Under the pieces are notes generated by a model. It was not told where the DNA came from. It searched no databases and was given only the letters and a program-made list of their open reading frames with translations. Position numbers and translations under genes: made by a program. A DNA stretch of 64,000 nt. Origin: Candidatus Muiribacterium halophilum. GTDB taxonomy: Bacteria; Muiribacteriota; Muiribacteriia; Muiribacteriales; Muiribacteriaceae. Shown here piece after piece: positions 62,639 to 64,000 of the stretch (position 1 is its first letter; the number at the start of each line of letters is the position of its first letter). The stretch covers positions 1 to 64,000 of the forward strand of contig JALOAD010000006.1 of the NCBI GenBank assembly GCA_023228995.1. Direction: 5' to 3'.

Positions 62639-63934
62639 ATGAATATAAATGAAAGTGTAAAAACTGCTATTAGTGAGATTTTTTTGCATAAACTCCGTTC
62701 TTTTCTTACAATACTTGGAGTTATATTTGGAGTAGGTTCTGTAATTGCTATGATGAGTATTGGAGCAGGTGCTGAAAAAGAAGCAGTTAGGCAAATAGAA
62801 GAGATGGGTGCGAGAAATATTACTGTAAAGGCAAAAAAACTTACAGGTAAAGATTATAAAGAAGCAGTTAGGAAATTTTCAAAAGGTTTATCAGTTGATG
62901 ATGTTGATTATATAAAAAAAACAATACCAGTTATTGTTGATTCTGCACCTCAGATAATAATTGATGAAAAAGCAGGATTTGGAAAACTTAGACCAGAATG
63001 TAATATTGTAGGAATTGATACAGGTTTTTTTAGAATTTCTGGTAAAAAAATCAGATTTGGTAGATTTATTAATAATGATGATTTGAATTATTTTAGAAAA
63101 GTTTGTGTTCTTGGAGCAGAAATTGCAGAAGAATTATTTTATAATCATGATCCACAAGGAAAGATAATCAGAATTGGTAATGAGAGATTTGTAATTATAG
63201 GAACAGTTTCAGCAGGAGGGTTTTTAAAAAAAGATAATGAAAATGCTTCAGGTAATAATATGAAACTTGATTTAAAAACAAGAAATATGGAAAGAGATAT
63301 TTACATACCAGCAACGCTTTCTGATAAATTATTTCCAGTAAATAATAGAGCAGGATTTGAAAATTCAGATAAAGATCCTGAATTTCATGAAGTATCAGAA
63401 GTTGTATTTACAGTAAAAGATATTGAAGATCTTGCTTTTGCCAGGGATAGTTTAAATTCAATATTAAAAAGAAAACATTCCAATATAGAAGATTTTGACA
63501 TAATAATTCCTCTTGAAAAACTTGAACAAAAAAAAGAAACACAGAGAATATTCAATATTGTAATGACTGGAATTGCAGCATTATCTTTGCTTGTAGGAGG
63601 TATTGGAATAATGAATATAATGCTTGCATCAGTGTCAGAAAGAACAAAGGAAATAGGAGTTAGAAGAGCAATAGGAGCAAATGGAAAAGATATTATGATG
63701 CAATTTGTAATCGAAGCACTTGTTTTAAGTATAATCGGAGGACTTTTAGGAGTTTTAGCAGGTATTTTAATATCTTATTTAGTATCTTATCAAGCTGGTT
63801 GGGAAACTGTTGTTACTTTCACATCGATTTTTTTAGCATTTGGAGTATCAGCTTTAACAGGGATAATATCAGGAATATTTCCAGCATATAGTGCATCAAA
63901 GATGGATCCAGTAGAATGTCTAAGATATGAATAA
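62639..63934 (+). CDS. MacB-type permease
   Basis: 431 aa. One N-terminal membrane helix (LTILGVIFGVGSVIAMMSIG), a periplasmic domain of about 230 residues, and three C-terminal helices (GIAALSLLVGGIGIMNIMLASV; the last ends FPAYSASKMDPVECLRYE). ERTKEIGVRRAIGA is the conserved coupling segment to the ATPase. Complete and separate from its ATPase (56395). A pair of these would form the export dimer. The transported substrate is unknown. Confidence 0.92.
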   Translation: MNINESVKTAISEIFLHKLRSFLTILGVIFGVGSVIAMMSIGAGAEKEAVRQIEEMGARNITVKAKKLTGKDYKEAVRKFSKGLSVDDVDYIKKTIPVIVDSAPQIIIDEKAGFGKLRPECNIVGIDTGFFRISGKKIRFGRFINNDDLNYFRKVCVLGAEIAEELFYNHDPQGKIIRIGNERFVIIGTVSAGGFLKKDNENASGNNMKLDLKTRNMERDIYIPATLSDKLFPVNNRAGFENSDKDPEFHEVSEVVFTVKDIEDLAFARDSLNSILKRKHSNIEDFDIIIPLEKLEQKKETQRIFNIVMTGIAALSLLVGGIGIMNIMLASVSERTKEIGVRRAIGANGKDIMMQFVIEALVLSIIGGLLGVLAGILISYLVSYQAGWETVVTFTSIFLAFGVSALTGIISGIFPAYSASKMDPVECLRYE

Positions 63935-64000
63935 ACTGTGAGAGAGTGAGATAGTGAAGTAGTGAGATGGGGAAAAGATAGAAGAATAGAAAATGTAAAT
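63935..64000. repeat. Purine-rich spacer at window end
   Basis: CTGTGAGAGAGTGAGATAGT, then GAAGTAGTGAGATGGGG: the same kind of phrase as seen near 57180 (AGTGAAAGGGTGAAGG). No gene or hairpin is seen in these 66 bases. Confidence 0.5.

Overview
The window is a strongly AT-rich, gene-dense bacterial chromosome segment with 53 intact protein genes. Most sit in short operons with ATGA/TAATG overlaps, and many start with TTG or GTG. A diderm (two-membrane) cell is indicated by a TolC-like outer-membrane factor, three periplasmic adaptor modules, lipoproteins and a MurJ-like flippase. PurSQL purine enzymes, a MetVF pair and a methionine synthase without a reactivation domain suggest an anaerobe outside the Proteobacteria. 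Fusobacteria-like, Spirochaete-like or a low-GC candidate phylum would fit, but I cannot name the organism from sequence alone. No rRNA, tRNA, CRISPR array or intact transposase was found.

Region by region. (1) 1-586 is non-coding and holds two copies of a 125-bp repeat with REP-like palindromes. (2) 587-12196 is a nearly complete de novo purine island (purB C S Q L F M N H, then purD E). It starts with a sigma70-type promoter and a guanine-type purine riboswitch whose P1 strand can pair with a downstream intrinsic terminator. guaA (14359) follows after an AbiE-type toxin-antitoxin pair that splits the island. (3) 15956-18554 carries a 36-codon coiled-coil ORF overlapping an SDR gene with no ordinary start, a cysteine-rich DUF6485-like gene, cheW and two minor pilin-like genes. 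(4) 18616-26326 is a surface-glycan locus (glycosyltransferase, three methyltransferases, Wzx-like flippase, GNAT, unknown toroid-like protein, DUF2156 protein) with a clear duplication scar. (5) 26323-33142 is a methionine/one-carbon block: MetH without reactivation domain, MetV, MetF, a truncated RACE-type corrinoid activator, then glmM. (6) 33392-43640 holds two cyclic-nucleotide-binding proteins, DnaE, Ogt, a catalytically dead clostripain-like lipoprotein, a secreted GX3-repeat protein, Hsp20 and an NtrC-type regulator. (7) 43637-50525 (minus strand) is a second glycan locus with asnB between two paralogous glycosyltransferases, and a sugar-dehydrogenase remnant lies upstream. (8) 50864-56257 has an AAA_14/DUF4143 ATPase, a DEDDh exonuclease, and an 832-residue radical SAM protein translationally overlapping a patatin. 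(9) 56395-63934 is a split MacB-type exporter with one single and one double adaptor protein.

How parts work together. The purine genes lead from PRPP to IMP, and guaA makes GMP, whose base is the riboswitch ligand class. MetF/MetV make methyl-THF for MetH, and the neighbouring ASKHA protein is the best candidate to rescue oxidised cobalamin. The three adaptor modules of the exporter could build a six-subunit-equivalent periplasmic ring on a dimeric permease. Intergenic regions share a small vocabulary of repeats (CCCGG palindromes, AGTTAAAGGG phrases, TGTGACAGATGAAGCG-like phrases).
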